The notes under the pieces: generated by a model
What the model saw: only the letters and a program-made list of their open reading frames with translations
Told to the model about the DNA's origin: nothing
The model's database searches: none
Assembly (NCBI RefSeq): GCF_011008935.1
Contig: NZ_JAAIVJ010000005.1
Coordinates: 1-64,000, forward strand
Direction: 5' to 3'
Source of the DNA: Tabrizicola oligotrophica
GTDB taxonomy: Bacteria; Pseudomonadota; Alphaproteobacteria; Rhodobacterales; Rhodobacteraceae
DNA: 64,000 nt
Made by a program: the position numbers and the translations under genes
Part shown: one piece after another, positions 15,548-24,904 of the stretch
Numbering within the stretch: position 1 is the stretch's first letter
Layout of the letters: each line of letters begins with the position of its first letter

Positions 15548-16969
15548 TCAGCCGCCCTGTCCCCCCACGGTCAGCCCGCCGATCAGCAGCGTCGGCTGGC
15601 CGACGCCGACTGGCACCCATTGCCCGGCCTTGCCGCAATTGCCGATGCCGGGATCAAGCGCCATGTCATTGCCGATGGCGCGGATGCCTTTCAGTGCGGT
15701 CGCACCGTCGCCGATCAGGGTGGCGCCTTTGACCGCCTCGCCGACCTTGCCGTTGCGAACCCGATAGGCTTCGGTGCAGGAAAACACGAACTTGCCGTTG
15801 GTGATGTCGACCTGCCCGCCGCCGAAGCCCACTGCCCAGATGCCGTCTTTCAGGCTGGCCACGATGCCCGCCGGGTCGTCCGTGCCACCCAGCATGTAGG
15901 TGTTGGTCATCCGCGGCATCGGGATGTGGGCAAAGCTTTCGCGCCGGCCGTTGCCGGTGGGGGCAACGCCCATCAACCGGGCGTTCTGGCGGTCCTGCAT
16001 GTAGCCGACCAGCCGGCCATCCTCGATCAGCACGTTGCGGGCCGAAGGCGTGCCCTCGTCGTCAATCGAGATCGAGCCGCGCCGGTCGGGCAGGGTGCCG
16101 TCGTCCAGCACGGTGACGCCGGGCGCGGCGATCATCTGTCCCATCAGCCCGGCGAAAGCCGAGGTCTTCTTGCGGTTGAAATCGCCCTCCAGCCCGTGAC
16201 CAATGGCCTCGTGCAACAGGATCCCCGGCCAGCCGGGGCCAAGCACCACGTCCAGCCCGCCCGCCGGCGCCGGCTGCGCGCCAAGGTTCACAAGGGCGAT
16301 CCGCAGCGCCTCGTGCAGCAGGGGCTTCCAGTGGCCGGGCTCCAGCAGGCGTGCCAGCCCATAGCGCCCGCCGCCGCCCATGCCGCCCTGTTCGCGCCGG
16401 CCGTTCTCCTCGACGATGACTGCGACATTCAGCCGCGCCATCGGGCGGATGTCGGCCAGCCGCAGCCCTTCGGGGCGGAGAATCTCCACCTCTTGCAACC
16501 CCGCCGAGATGGTGGCCGAGACCTGCACCACCCGGCGGTCCATGGCGCGGGCGTAGGCGTCAAGCTCTTTCAGCACGTCGATCTTGGCGGCAAAGCTCGC
16601 GTCCGCCATCGGGTCGGCATCGGTGTAAAGCCGGGCATTGGTGCCTTTCGGCGCCGGGGCCAGCACGCCGCCGCCATCGCCCACCGCCAGGCGGGCAGTC
16701 TCCGCCGCCCGTTTCAAGGCTTTTTCACTGATTTCCGTGGAATGGGCATAGCCTGCCACCTCGCCCTTGACCGCGCGCAGGCCAAAGCCTTCGGAAGCGT
16801 CATAGCTTGCGGTCTTGATCCGGCCATCGTCCAGCACGATCGCCTCGGAGCGCTTCCTCTCCAGATAAAGTTCGCCATCCTCGGCCCCCGAAAGGGCGTG
16901 TCGCAGCACGCCAAGCGCGGCCTGTTCATCGAGTTTGGTGTCGAAGGGACGGAAGGGGGCGTCGGTCAT
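15548..16969 (-). CDS. tldD: metalloprotease TldD
   Basis: 473 residues. The zinc-binding region is LLHEAIGHGLEGD (HExxxH, around residue 250), with a downstream conserved FSCTEAYRVRNGK and SIDDEGTPSARNVLIEDG. TldD works with TldE (PmbA) as a cytoplasmic protease that trims peptides such as microcin precursors and CcdA. No tldE is in view. I chose ATG at 16969 (AAAGG upstream) over one 8 codons earlier. Convergent with tex, divergent from the cytochrome oxidase operon. Confidence 0.94.
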   Translation of the reverse strand: MTDAPFRPFDTKLDEQAALGVLRHALSGAEDGELYLERKRSEAIVLDDGRIKTASYDASEGFGLRAVKGEVAGYAHSTEISEKALKRAAETARLAVGDGGGVLAPAPKGTNARLYTDADPMADASFAAKIDVLKELDAYARAMDRRVVQVSATISAGLQEVEILRPEGLRLADIRPMARLNVAVIVEENGRREQGGMGGGGRYGLARLLEPGHWKPLLHEALRIALVNLGAQPAPAGGLDVVLGPGWPGILLHEAIGHGLEGDFNRKKTSAFAGLMGQMIAAPGVTVLDDGTLPDRRGSISIDDEGTPSARNVLIEDGRLVGYMQDRQNARLMGVAPTGNGRRESFAHIPMPRMTNTYMLGGTDDPAGIVASLKDGIWAVGFGGGQVDITNGKFVFSCTEAYRVRNGKVGEAVKGATLIGDGATALKGIRAIGNDMALDPGIGNCGKAGQWVPVGVGQPTLLIGGLTVGGQGG

Positions 16970-17151
16970 CGGGGCCTTTCGCGGCTGCAGCATTGATCTG
17001 TGTCAAATAGCGCCGCTTTGTCGCACGGTTTCACTTGAGATCATGCGCCTTATGTGGTTTCACCATCGGCATAATCAACGGGATTCTGCCCGAACCTTGG
17101 GCATGCCTGAACAATAGGGCGCAATGTCGCCAGACGAAACGGGAAACGAAT

Positions 17152-17988
17152 ATGCGTCAGCTCATCTCTCGCGCTGGTCTTGCTTTGGCGGGGCTTGGTG
17201 TTCTTCTGTCCACGGCGGCCAGCGCGCAGTCGCTGGAAGTCATCGGGGCGCCGAAGCCCGAGGGCATCGGCTTCCAGCCCCCCGCGACCGAGGTGGCGAG
17301 CGGCTTGCAAAGCCTGGATCACATGGTTCTGGTCATCATCAGCGTCATCACCGTTTTCGTCGTCGGCCTGTTGCTGATCGTCATCCTGCGCTACAACCGC
17401 CGCGCCAACCCGACGCCGGCGCGCTTCACCCACAACACGCCGCTGGAAGTGGCATGGACGCTGATTCCGGTGCTGGTGCTGGTGTTCATCGGCTCCTTCT
17501 CGCTGCCGCAGCTGTTCAAGCAGCAGGATTTCACCGCGGTCGAGGCTGACCTGACCATCAAGGTTACCGGCAACCAGTGGTTCTGGTCCTATGAATATCC
17601 CGATGAAGGCGTGGCTTTCGACAGCTTCCTGCTGCCGAAGGAAGAGCTGGCCGCGCATGGCTATGACGACAGCCTCTATCTTCTGGCCACCGACACGGCC
17701 GTTGTCGTGCCGGTCGGCAAGACCGTTCTGGTGCAGGTCACCGGCGCCGACGTGATCCATTCGTGGAAAGTTCCGGCCTTCGGCGTGATGCAGGATGCCG
17801 TGCCGGGCCGTCTGGCGCAGACCTGGTTCAAGGCCGACAAGGAAGGCATCTACTTTGGCCAGTGCTCGGAGATCTGCGGCAAGGACCATGCCTATATGCC
17901 GATCACGGTGAAGGTCGTTTCGGAGGAGGCCTATGCCAAGTGGCTGGTCGGCGCCAAGGCCGGCAACGTGCAGCTGGCGTCGAACTGA
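17152..17988 (+). CDS. ctaC: cytochrome c oxidase subunit II (aa3 type)
   Basis: 278 residues. A signal peptide ([21 protein letters not shown]) is followed by two membrane segments, about 63-85 and 105-125. The periplasmic CuA domain has [12 protein letters not shown] for electron entry, [12 protein letters not shown] and [14 protein letters not shown], which carries the two Cys, the Glu, the His and the Met of the CuA centre. The start at 17152 was chosen by the signal peptide; the open frame upstream is unrelated. It heads ctaC-ctaB-small ORF-ctaG-ctaE-surf1. Subunit I (ctaD) is elsewhere, as usual in Rhodobacterales. The 182-base region upstream should hold the promoter, but I cannot point to one firmly. 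Confidence 0.96.
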   Translation: MRQLISRAGLALAGLGVLLSTAASAQSLEVIGAPKPEGIGFQPPATEVASGLQSLDHMVLVIISVITVFVVGLLLIVILRYNRRANPTPARFTHNTPLEVAWTLIPVLVLVFIGSFSLPQLFKQQDFTAVEADLTIKVTGNQWFWSYEYPDEGVAFDSFLLPKEELAAHGYDDSLYLLATDTAVVVPVGKTVLVQVTGADVIHSWKVPAFGVMQDAVPGRLAQTWFKADKEGIYFGQCSEICGKDHAYMPITVKVVSEEAYAKWLVGAKAGNVQLASN

Positions 17989-18007
17989 TCCAGCTGATCT
18001 CAGGCAG

Positions 18008-18031
18008 GGAAGGGGGCCGCGGCCCCTTTCC
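18008..18031 (+). terminator. attenuator-like hairpin between ctaC and ctaB
   Basis: GGAAGGGGGCC and GGCCCCTTTCC pair into an 11-bp stem with one G-U pair and a very short loop, 20 bases after the ctaC stop. UUUC follows inside the stem. It could reduce read-through from the structural gene into the assembly genes, or protect ctaC mRNA. Confidence 0.5.
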
Positions 18032-18058
18032 GACCAAGGCAAGAAAACAGGACGGGCC

Positions 18059-18985
18059 ATGACCGACATCCGGTCTTATGAAGACAGCCGCGACGCAGGG
18101 TTCGGCGATTACGTGCAGCTTCTCAAGCCGCGCGTGATGTCGCTTGTGGTCTTTACCGCGCTCGTCGGCCTGCTGGTGGCGCCAGTGTCGCTGCACCCGG
18201 TCGAGGCCTTCACCGCCGTCTTGTTCATCGCGCTGGGTGGCGGGGCCTCGGGGGCGCTGAACATGTGGTGGGATGCCGACATCGACGCCATCATGCGCCG
18301 CACCAAGGGCCGCCCGATCCCCTCGGGCCGCGTGCAGCCCGGCGAGGCGCTGGCCATCGGGCTGGCGCTTTCGGGCATTTCCGTCGTCATGCTGGCGCTG
18401 GCCACCAATGTCATGGCGGGCGCGCTTCTGGCCTTCACCATCTTCTTCTATGTCGTCGTCTATTCGATGTGGCTGAAGCGCTCTACCCCGCAGAACATCG
18501 TGATTGGCGGCGCGGCCGGGGCCTTCCCGCCGATGATCGGCTGGGTGGCGGCGACCGGGTCGGTCTCGGTCGAGGCCTTCCTGATGTTCATGCTGATCTT
18601 CATGTGGACGCCGCCGCATTTCTGGGCGCTGGCGCTGTTCATGAAATCCGACTACGGCGATGCCAAGGTGCCGATGCTGACCGAAACCCATGGCCGCCGC
18701 GTCACCCGCGCCCATGTCTGGTGGTATACGGTCGCGCTGGTGCCGTTCTCGCTGGCCCTGGGCTTTACGCCGATCGGCGGCAATGTCTATCTGGCCGCTT
18801 CGCTGGTCTTGAACGCGGGCTTCCTGCGTGGGGCCTGGACGATCTGGAAGCGCGATGAGGTCGCGGCCGAGGCCGATGGCTACAAGGTCGAGAAATCGGT
18901 GTTCCGCTTCTCGCTGCTGTATCTGTTCCTGCATTTCACCGCCCTGCTTGCCGATGCCGGCCTGCGCGCCTGGGGGGGCTTCTGA
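18059..18985 (+). CDS. ctaB: protoheme IX farnesyltransferase (heme O synthase)
   Basis: 308 residues, a UbiA-family prenyltransferase with about nine membrane segments. First Asp-rich motif: [19 protein letters not shown]; second: [32 protein letters not shown] at the start is the usual N-terminus. It farnesylates heme b to heme O in the inner membrane, the step before heme A for the aa3 oxidase. It starts 70 bases after ctaC, beyond a hairpin. Confidence 0.96.
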   Translation: MTDIRSYEDSRDAGFGDYVQLLKPRVMSLVVFTALVGLLVAPVSLHPVEAFTAVLFIALGGGASGALNMWWDADIDAIMRRTKGRPIPSGRVQPGEALAIGLALSGISVVMLALATNVMAGALLAFTIFFYVVVYSMWLKRSTPQNIVIGGAAGAFPPMIGWVAATGSVSVEAFLMFMLIFMWTPPHFWALALFMKSDYGDAKVPMLTETHGRRVTRAHVWWYTVALVPFSLALGFTPIGGNVYLAASLVLNAGFLRGAWTIWKRDEVAAEADGYKVEKSVFRFSLLYLFLHFTALLADAGLRAWGGF

Positions 18986-18986
18986 G

Positions 18987-19190
18987 ATGGCTTTGCGGGT
19001 CGAACATGAGATGCACCAGCGCCGTTTCAGCCGCAACGTCGGGCTTGGTCTTGTGCTGGCCGCCTTCGTCGCGCTGGTCTTTGCCCTGACGGTGGTCAAG
19101 GTGACGAACGGCGACCGCATGCATGCCGATGACGGCAAGGCCAACACCGGCACTGTGGTTCAGCCCGCCAGCGGGGGCAGTCAGCCATGA
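18987..19190 (+). CDS. small membrane protein of the cta operon (ORF2 type)
   Basis: 67 residues with one membrane segment (about 20-42, [22 protein letters not shown]) and a polar tail. It begins just after the ctaB stop and overlaps ctaG by 4 bases (ATGA). A small ORF in the same place is known from the Paracoccus cta cluster. It probably assists oxidase biogenesis or is a minor subunit; no direct evidence. Confidence 0.85.
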   Translation: MALRVEHEMHQRRFSRNVGLGLVLAAFVALVFALTVVKVTNGDRMHADDGKANTGTVVQPASGGSQP

Positions 19191-19756
19191 CGCCGCAAGC
19201 CAAAACCGGCGCGTGGCTGGCGGGGATCGCGGCGACCATGCTCGGTCTCTCTTTCGCCGCCGTGCCGTTTTACGATCTGTTTTGCCGGATGACCGGCTTT
19301 GCCGGCACCACCTCGGTTTCGGAAACCGCATCGGATACGGTGCTGGACCAGACCGTGATCGTGCGTTTCGACGCTTCGCTTGAGGCCGGCATGCCGTGGG
19401 AGTTCAAGCCGCAACAGGCGGAAATGACGCTGAAGATCGGCGAAACCGCGCTGGCCTTCTACGAGGCGTTCAACCCCACCGACCGCCCGATCGCCGGCAC
19501 CGCCAGCTACAACGTCGCCCCCGACCTCGCCGGTGGCTATTTCACCAAGATCGAGTGCTTCTGCTTCACCGAACAGGTGCTGCAACCCGGTGAGCGCGTC
19601 GTCATGCCGGTGTCGTTCTATGTCGATCCGTCCATCGTCGCGGACGCCGAGGCGGGCAAGATCGCCGAAATCACCCTGTCCTATACTTTCCACGAAACAC
19701 CGCTGCCGGAACAACAGGCGGGCCTCATCGCCCCCACTGCCACAGCGGAAAACTGA
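19187..19756 (+). CDS. ctaG: cytochrome c oxidase assembly protein CtaG (Cox11)
   Basis: 189 residues: a single N-terminal membrane anchor (about 8-28), then a periplasmic immunoglobulin-like domain. The copper-binding motif is [10 protein letters not shown] (Cys-Phe-Cys), and FYVDPSI is conserved. Cox11 delivers copper to CuB of subunit [18 protein letters not shown] after the anchor is typical. Translationally coupled to the small ORF upstream. Confidence 0.96.
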   Translation: MTPQAKTGAWLAGIAATMLGLSFAAVPFYDLFCRMTGFAGTTSVSETASDTVLDQTVIVRFDASLEAGMPWEFKPQQAEMTLKIGETALAFYEAFNPTDRPIAGTASYNVAPDLAGGYFTKIECFCFTEQVLQPGERVVMPVSFYVDPSIVADAEAGKIAEITLSYTFHETPLPEQQAGLIAPTATAEN

Positions 19757-19783
19757 CAAGAAGAAAACACGAGGGAACCAACC

Positions 19784-20584
19784 ATGGCCCACGCCAAGAA
19801 CCACGACTACCACATTCTGCCGCCGTCGATCTGGCCCCTGATGGGCGCGGTTTCGGCCTTCATCATGCTGTTCGGCGCGACGCTGTGGATGAAGGGCGGC
19901 AGCCCCTGGATGGGCCTGATCGGCTTTGCGGGCGTGCTTTACGTCATGTTCGCCTGGTGGTCGGAAGTCGTCCACGAAGGCCAGACCGGCGACCACACCC
20001 CGGTTGTCCGCCTTGGCCTGCGCTATGGCTTCATCCTGTTCATCATGTCGGAAGTGATGTTCTTCTCGGCCTGGTTCTGGACCTTCTTCAAGCACGCGCT
20101 TTACCCGATGGGGCCGATGTCGCCGATCGCCGATGGCGTCTGGCCGCCGGAAGGCATCTCGACCTTCGACCCTTGGCACCTGCCGCTGATCAACACGTTG
20201 ATCCTTCTCCTGTCCGGCTGCGCCGCGACCTGGGCGCACCATGCGCTCGTCCACGAAAACAACCGCCGCGACCTGAAGCATGGGCTGATCGTCGCCATTG
20301 CATTGGGCGCGCTGTTCACCTTCTTCCAGGCCTATGAATACAGCCACGCCGCCTTCGGCTTCGCCGGCAACATCTATGGCGCCTCGTTCTTCATGGCGAC
20401 CGGCTTCCATGGCTTCCACGTCATGATCGGCACGATCTTCCTGACCGTCTGCCTGATCCGCGCCTACAAGGGCCACTTCACGCCCGAACAGCACGTCGGC
20501 TTTGAGGCCGCCGCCTGGTACTGGCACTTCGTCGACGTGGTCTGGCTGTTCCTCTTTGCCGCCGTCTATGTCTGGGGCCAATAA
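19784..20584 (+). CDS. ctaE: cytochrome c oxidase subunit III
   Basis: 266 residues, seven predicted membrane segments: [15 protein letters not shown] opening, [60 protein letters not shown] and a last [13 protein letters not shown]. All are Cox3 signatures. Subunit III stabilises the catalytic core and carries proton-delivery lipids. A hairpin follows the gene. Confidence 0.97.
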   Translation: MAHAKNHDYHILPPSIWPLMGAVSAFIMLFGATLWMKGGSPWMGLIGFAGVLYVMFAWWSEVVHEGQTGDHTPVVRLGLRYGFILFIMSEVMFFSAWFWTFFKHALYPMGPMSPIADGVWPPEGISTFDPWHLPLINTLILLLSGCAATWAHHALVHENNRRDLKHGLIVAIALGALFTFFQAYEYSHAAFGFAGNIYGASFFMATGFHGFHVMIGTIFLTVCLIRAYKGHFTPEQHVGFEAAAWYWHFVDVVWLFLFAAVYVWGQ

Positions 20585-20606
20585 GTCCTCTTGAAACTTC
20601 CAGCAG

Positions 20607-20630
20607 CGCGGGCCATCTGGCCCGCGTTGT
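20607..20630 (+). terminator. terminator-like hairpin after ctaE
   Basis: A perfect 8-bp stem, CGCGGGCC and GGCCCGCG, with loop ATCT, followed by TTGT. It lies between ctaE and surf1 and may give partial termination, since surf1 has only an 18-base spacer after it. Confidence 0.55.
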
Positions 20631-20647
20631 GCATTTGCGGGGGCCCC

Positions 20648-21319
20648 ATGCTGCGGCGCATGTTCTTTCCGATCCTGATGGGCGTGGTCGGCTGTGCCGT
20701 GCTGGTCAGCCTTGGCATCTGGCAGGTCAACCGGATGCACTGGAAGGCCGGCGTTCTGGCCGAGATCGAGGCGCGTATTCATGACGCCCCGGTCGTCTTG
20801 CCCGCCACGCCCGACCCCGAGGCCGACAAATACCTGCCCGTCATCGTCACGGGCCGCTTCACGCGCGAGTTTGTCGAGGTTCTGCATGGCATCAAGGGCG
20901 GCAGCCCCGGCGTGCGCATCATCGAAGTGTTTGAAACCACGGATGGCCGCCGGATTCTGGTGGACCGCGGTTTTGTGGCCGAGGAGATGCGCCCCCTGCC
21001 GCGGGTGCGGGGCCTGCCCAGCGTGACCGGTAATCTGCATTGGCCGCAGGACGCGACCGCCTCCACCCCGCCGCCCGACGCCAAGACCGGCCTGTGGTTT
21101 GCCCGCGATGTTCCGGCCATGGCGGCCAAGCTGAACACGGAGGCGACATTTATTGTCGCGCGTGAGCCAACCGGTGACGGGATCACGCCGGTTCCGGTCG
21201 ACACATCGACTATACCCAATGACCATTGGGGATACGCCATCACCTGGTTTTCGCTGGCCCTCGTCTGGGCGGTGATGACAGGTTTCCTTCTGTGGCGTAT
21301 CAGGCAGCGGACGGCATAA
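20648..21319 (+). CDS. SURF1 family cytochrome oxidase assembly protein
   Basis: 223 residues with an N-terminal (about 5-24) and a C-terminal (about 195-216) membrane segment enclosing a periplasmic domain. Motifs: SLGIWQVNRMHWK, YLPVIVTGRF, RRILVDRGFV and NDHWGYAITWFSLAL. SURF1 helps insert heme A into subunit I. Start at ATG 20648; a TTG at 20591 would overlap the hairpin. It is followed 9 bases later by thrC. Confidence 0.92.
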   Translation: MLRRMFFPILMGVVGCAVLVSLGIWQVNRMHWKAGVLAEIEARIHDAPVVLPATPDPEADKYLPVIVTGRFTREFVEVLHGIKGGSPGVRIIEVFETTDGRRILVDRGFVAEEMRPLPRVRGLPSVTGNLHWPQDATASTPPPDAKTGLWFARDVPAMAAKLNTEATFIVAREPTGDGITPVPVDTSTIPNDHWGYAITWFSLALVWAVMTGFLLWRIRQRTA

Positions 21320-21328
21320 GGGAACGAC

Positions 21329-22714
21329 ATGCGCTATATCTCGACGCGGGGCGCGGCCCCGGTTCTGACCTTCGGTGAGGCGATGATGACGGGTCTGGCC
21401 CGTGACGGCGGGCTTTATGTCCCCGAGACCGTCCCGGTCATGGACAAGGCCGAAATCGCCGCGCTGGCCGGCCTGCCCTATGAGGAAATCGCCTTCCGGG
21501 TGATGAAGCCCTTCATCGGCGGCTTTTTCGCCGATGACGAGGTGAAGGGCCTGATTGCCAAGGCCTACACGGGCTTCGGCCATGCTGCCCGCGCGCCCTT
21601 GGTGCAGCTGGGGCCGAACCATTTCCTGCTGGAGCTGTTCCACGGCCCGACCTTGGCCTTCAAGGATTTCGCCATGCAGCTCATCGGCCAGATGATGCAG
21701 GCGGCGCTGGCCAAGACCGGCGAGCGGATCACCATTGTCGGGGCGACCTCGGGCGACACTGGCTCGGCGGCGATGGAGGCCTTCAAGGGCCTTGCGAATG
21801 TCGACGTGTTCATCATGTATCCGCATGGCCGGGTGAGCGAGGTTCAGCGCCGGCAGATGACGACGCCCTCGGAGTCCAATGTCCACGCGCTTGCCGTCGA
21901 TGGCGACTTTGACGACTGTCAGGCCAATGTGAAGGCGATGTTCAACGACTTCGACTTCCGCGACGGCGTGCGGCTGGCGGGCGTCAACTCGATCAACTGG
22001 GCGCGGGTGCTGGCGCAGGTGGTCTATTACTTCTCCTCGGCCGTGTCGCTCGGGGCGCCGCACCGGGCGGTCAGCTTCACCGTGCCGACCGGCAATTTCG
22101 GCGACATCTTCGCCGGCTACATCGCCCGGAAGATGGGCTTGCCGATCGACCAGCTGGTCGTCGCCACCAACCAGAACGACATCTTGCACCGGGCGCTGTC
22201 GACCGGGGACCACCGCACCAACGGGGTGAAGCCCTCCATCAGCCCCTCGATGGACATTCAGGTGTCGTCGAACTTCGAACGCGCGCTGTTCGATGCCTAT
22301 GGCCGCGACGGCAAGGCGGTGGCCAGCCTGATGGACGAGATGAAATCGGGCGGCTTCACCATCAGCCAGGGCGCGCTGCAGATGTTGCAGGGCATTTTCA
22401 CCTCGGGGCGCTGCTCGGAAGCGGAAACGTCGGCGACCATCTCCGCGACGCTGAAAGCCACGGGTGAACTGCTTTGCCCACATTCCGCCGTGGGTGTGAA
22501 AGTGGCGAATGACCATCTGGGCCAGACGCCGATGATCACGCTTGCCACTGCCCATCCGGCCAAGTTCCCCGACGCGGTCGAGACCGCCACCGGCCTCCGC
22601 CCCGGCCTGCCGCCGCGCATGGCCGATCTGTTCGAGCGGCCCGAGCGGGTGACGCGGGTGTCAAATGACCTGCCCGCCATTCAGGCGCTGATCCGGGAGC
22701 GGTTGAGGCGCTGA
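21329..22714 (+). CDS. thrC: threonine synthase
   Basis: 461 residues, long-form family. PLP lysine in PTLAFKDFAMQ (Lys112); GATSGDTGSAAMEAF binds the phosphate; VPTGNFGDIFAGYIARKMG and SPSMDIQVSSNFER are typical. It converts O-phosphohomoserine to threonine. It lies 9 bases after surf1, in the surf1-thrC-protease order common in Rhodobacterales. Confidence 0.96.
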   Translation: MRYISTRGAAPVLTFGEAMMTGLARDGGLYVPETVPVMDKAEIAALAGLPYEEIAFRVMKPFIGGFFADDEVKGLIAKAYTGFGHAARAPLVQLGPNHFLLELFHGPTLAFKDFAMQLIGQMMQAALAKTGERITIVGATSGDTGSAAMEAFKGLANVDVFIMYPHGRVSEVQRRQMTTPSESNVHALAVDGDFDDCQANVKAMFNDFDFRDGVRLAGVNSINWARVLAQVVYYFSSAVSLGAPHRAVSFTVPTGNFGDIFAGYIARKMGLPIDQLVVATNQNDILHRALSTGDHRTNGVKPSISPSMDIQVSSNFERALFDAYGRDGKAVASLMDEMKSGGFTISQGALQMLQGIFTSGRCSEAETSATISATLKATGELLCPHSAVGVKVANDHLGQTPMITLATAHPAKFPDAVETATGLRPGLPPRMADLFERPERVTRVSNDLPAIQALIRERLRR

Positions 22715-22791
22715 TCTGATCTGGCTGAGGCCATCGCCGAAGCCACGCGATCCGGATGCAAACTGCACCGCCGGGACCCTCAGTCCCGGCC

Positions 22792-22822
22792 AGCGCCCGC
22801 CCCGCCATCGGCGGGCGCTTCT
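22792..22822 (+). terminator. rho-independent-like terminator after thrC
   Basis: A perfect 10-bp stem, AGCGCCCGCC and GGCGGGCGCT, with an eight-base loop, then TCT. It lies 78 bases after the thrC stop. Confidence 0.55.
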
Positions 22823-22890
22823 CGCCCGCCGGGGCAGGCGCTGACCTTGCGGTGCGCAGGCTGACTGGTCTCCACGGCACCGGCGCGCAC

Positions 22891-22924
22891 GGGCGGGGAA
22901 AAGCCATGCTTTTCCTTTTCCGCC
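22891..22924. other. structured inverted repeat upstream of the M16 protease
   Basis: GGAAAAG and CTTTTCC pair around CCATG, and the outer GGGCGG and CCGCC arms extend the fold. It lies 76 bases before the TTG start of the protease gene. It may be a second terminator or a leader structure. Confidence 0.35.
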
Positions 22925-22999
22925 CGACTTCCACCCCTTTCGCCACAATGCCCCGCGATGTAAGAACACGGGGTTCCCGCTTCCAGCACAGGTGTTTCC

Positions 23000-24259
23000 T
23001 TGACCACCCGCCTCACCACCCTGCCGAACGGCCTGCGCATCGTCACCGAACACATGCCGGGGCTGCAATCGGCCAGCGCCGGGATCTGGGTGATGGCCGG
23101 CGGCCGGCATGAGGCCGAGGCGCAGAACGGCATCGCGCATTTTCTGGAACACATGGCCTTCAAGGGCACCAAGCGCCGCACGGCCCTGCAGATCGCCGAG
23201 GAGATCGAGGATGTCGGCGGCTATATCAACGCCTATACCTCGCGCGAGATGACCGCCTATTACGCTCGCGTCCTGCAAGGCGATGTGGCGCTCGCGCTGG
23301 ACGTGATCGGCGACATCGTGCTGAACCCCGCCTTTGACCCCAAGGAAATCGAGGTCGAGCGCCATGTGATCCTGCAGGAGATCGGGCAGGCGCTGGATAC
23401 GCCCGACGACATCATCTTCGACTGGCTGCAAGAGGTGTCCTATCCCGACCAGAGCTTTGGCCGCACCATCCTTGGCCCTTCCGAGAAGGTGGCGAAGTTC
23501 TCGCGCGCCGATCTGAAATCCTTCGTCAAGGAAAACTACGGGCCTGCCCAGATGATCCTTGCCGCCGCCGGAGGGGTGGACCATGACGCCATCGTGCGTC
23601 AGGCCGAGGCGATGTTCGGCGGCCTGAAGTCCCGCCCGCAACAGCCGTTTCAGGCCGCGAGCTTCAAGGGGGCCGAGCGGCGCGAAGTCAAGGAGCTGGA
23701 GCAGGTCCATTTTGCCATGGCCTTCGATGCGCCCGGCTATCGCCACCCCGACGTCTACACCGCGCAGATCTATTCGATGGTGATGGGCGGCGGCATGTCC
23801 TCGCGGCTGTTCCAGAAGATCCGCGAGGAGCGTGGCCTGTGCTATTCGATCTTCGCCCAGTCCGGCGCTTATGAGGATGCGGGCCAGATCACCGTCTATG
23901 CCGGCACCTCGGCCGAGGAAATCAACGACCTCTGCCTCATCACCATTGATGAGATGAAGCGAGCAGCTGACGATATGTCCGAAGCCGAGGTCGCCCGCGC
24001 CCGCACCCAGATCAAGGCCGGCATGCTGATGGGGCTGGAAAGCCCCTCGTCGCGCGCCGAACGCATCGCGCGGCTGCTGGCGATCCACGGCCGGGTGCCC
24101 GAGGTGGCCGAAGCCGTGGCCAAGATCGACGCCGTCACTACCGCCGATGTCCGCCGCTATGCCGAGGGCCTCTGCGGGGTGGACAACGCGCTGGCGCTTT
24201 ACGGTCCGGTCGAGGCCGCACCTTCGCTGGAGGCGATCCGGCAAAGGCTGGCAGCCTGA
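23000..24259 (+). CDS. M16 family zinc protease (processing peptidase type)
   Basis: 419 residues, one M16 unit of the type related to mitochondrial processing peptidase. Inverted zinc motif HFLEHM (His47, Glu50, His51); downstream Glu in IEVERHVILQEI; the C-terminal half has SSRLFQKIREERGLCYSI. The start is TTG at 23000, giving the usual TTLPNGLRIVTEHMPG; the ribosome-binding sequence is weak. The physiological substrate is unknown. The next gene overlaps its stop (TGATG). Confidence 0.92.
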   Translation: MTTRLTTLPNGLRIVTEHMPGLQSASAGIWVMAGGRHEAEAQNGIAHFLEHMAFKGTKRRTALQIAEEIEDVGGYINAYTSREMTAYYARVLQGDVALALDVIGDIVLNPAFDPKEIEVERHVILQEIGQALDTPDDIIFDWLQEVSYPDQSFGRTILGPSEKVAKFSRADLKSFVKENYGPAQMILAAAGGVDHDAIVRQAEAMFGGLKSRPQQPFQAASFKGAERREVKELEQVHFAMAFDAPGYRHPDVYTAQIYSMVMGGGMSSRLFQKIREERGLCYSIFAQSGAYEDAGQITVYAGTSAEEINDLCLITIDEMKRAADDMSEAEVARARTQIKAGMLMGLESPSSRAERIARLLAIHGRVPEVAEAVAKIDAVTTADVRRYAEGLCGVDNALALYGPVEAAPSLEAIRQRLAA

Positions 24260-24837
24260 TGTTCCGGCGCCGCCCCCGGATCGAATCCGAGCGCATGACG
24301 CTGCGTCTGCCCGAACATGGCGACTGGCGGGCCTGGGGCAATCTGCGCGAGGCGTCGGCCGCCCACCTGACTCCGTGGGAGCCGGTCTGGGCGCATGACC
24401 ACCTGTCGCGCCGCGCCTTTACCAACCGGGTCTACTGGGCGCAACGGGCCGAGACGCAGGGCACGGCGCTGCCGTTGATGCTGGTGCGCCGGGCCGACAA
24501 TCAGCTGCTGGGCGCGATCACGCTGGACAACATCCGCCGCGGTCCGGTGCAGGCGGGGACGCTGGGCTACTGGATCGGCGCGCCCTTTGCCCGGCAGGGT
24601 TACATGCGCGAGGCGATCCTTGCGACGGTGCATCACGCCTTTGCCGTGATGGACCTGAGCCGGATCGAGGCCGCCTGCCTGCCCGAAAACACGCCCTCGC
24701 GCGGGGTGCTGGAGAAATGCGGCTTCAAATATGAAGGCGTGGCGCAAAGCTATCTGCAAATCAACGGGCGCTGGCGCAACCATGTGCTTTACGCCAACCT
24801 GCGCGGCGACCGGCGCGGGCGCACTGACGTCGGCTGA
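24259..24837 (+). CDS. GNAT acetyltransferase, RimJ/RimL type
   Basis: 192 residues. ERMTLRLPEHGDWRAWGNLRE, GAITLDNIRRG, AGTLGYWIGAPFARQGYMREA (acetyl-CoA loop) and ENTPSRGVLEKCGFKYEG form the usual RimJ/RimL frame, and HVLYANL ends it. The family acetylates N-termini of ribosomal proteins or small amines; the substrate cannot be told here. Overlaps the protease stop by one base, so it is co-translated. Confidence 0.88.
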   Translation: MFRRRPRIESERMTLRLPEHGDWRAWGNLREASAAHLTPWEPVWAHDHLSRRAFTNRVYWAQRAETQGTALPLMLVRRADNQLLGAITLDNIRRGPVQAGTLGYWIGAPFARQGYMREAILATVHHAFAVMDLSRIEAACLPENTPSRGVLEKCGFKYEGVAQSYLQINGRWRNHVLYANLRGDRRGRTDVG

Positions 24838-24904
24838 TCGTCGGCCGCCACCGCCGACGAGGAGGTGGCGCGACGACGCCCGCGAAACGCGCTATCGTGA
24901 TCTC

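Noticed and set aside
19181-22555. Open frame of 1,124 codons on the minus strand opposite ctaG-ctaE-surf1-thrC
   Set aside because: It is antisense to four clearly identified genes, has His/Arg/Gly-rich composition typical of GC-rich shadow frames, and shows no domain.
22715-22999. Minus-strand frames in the thrC/M16 gap
   Set aside because: They extend antisense from thrC or the protease gene; the gap holds only hairpins.
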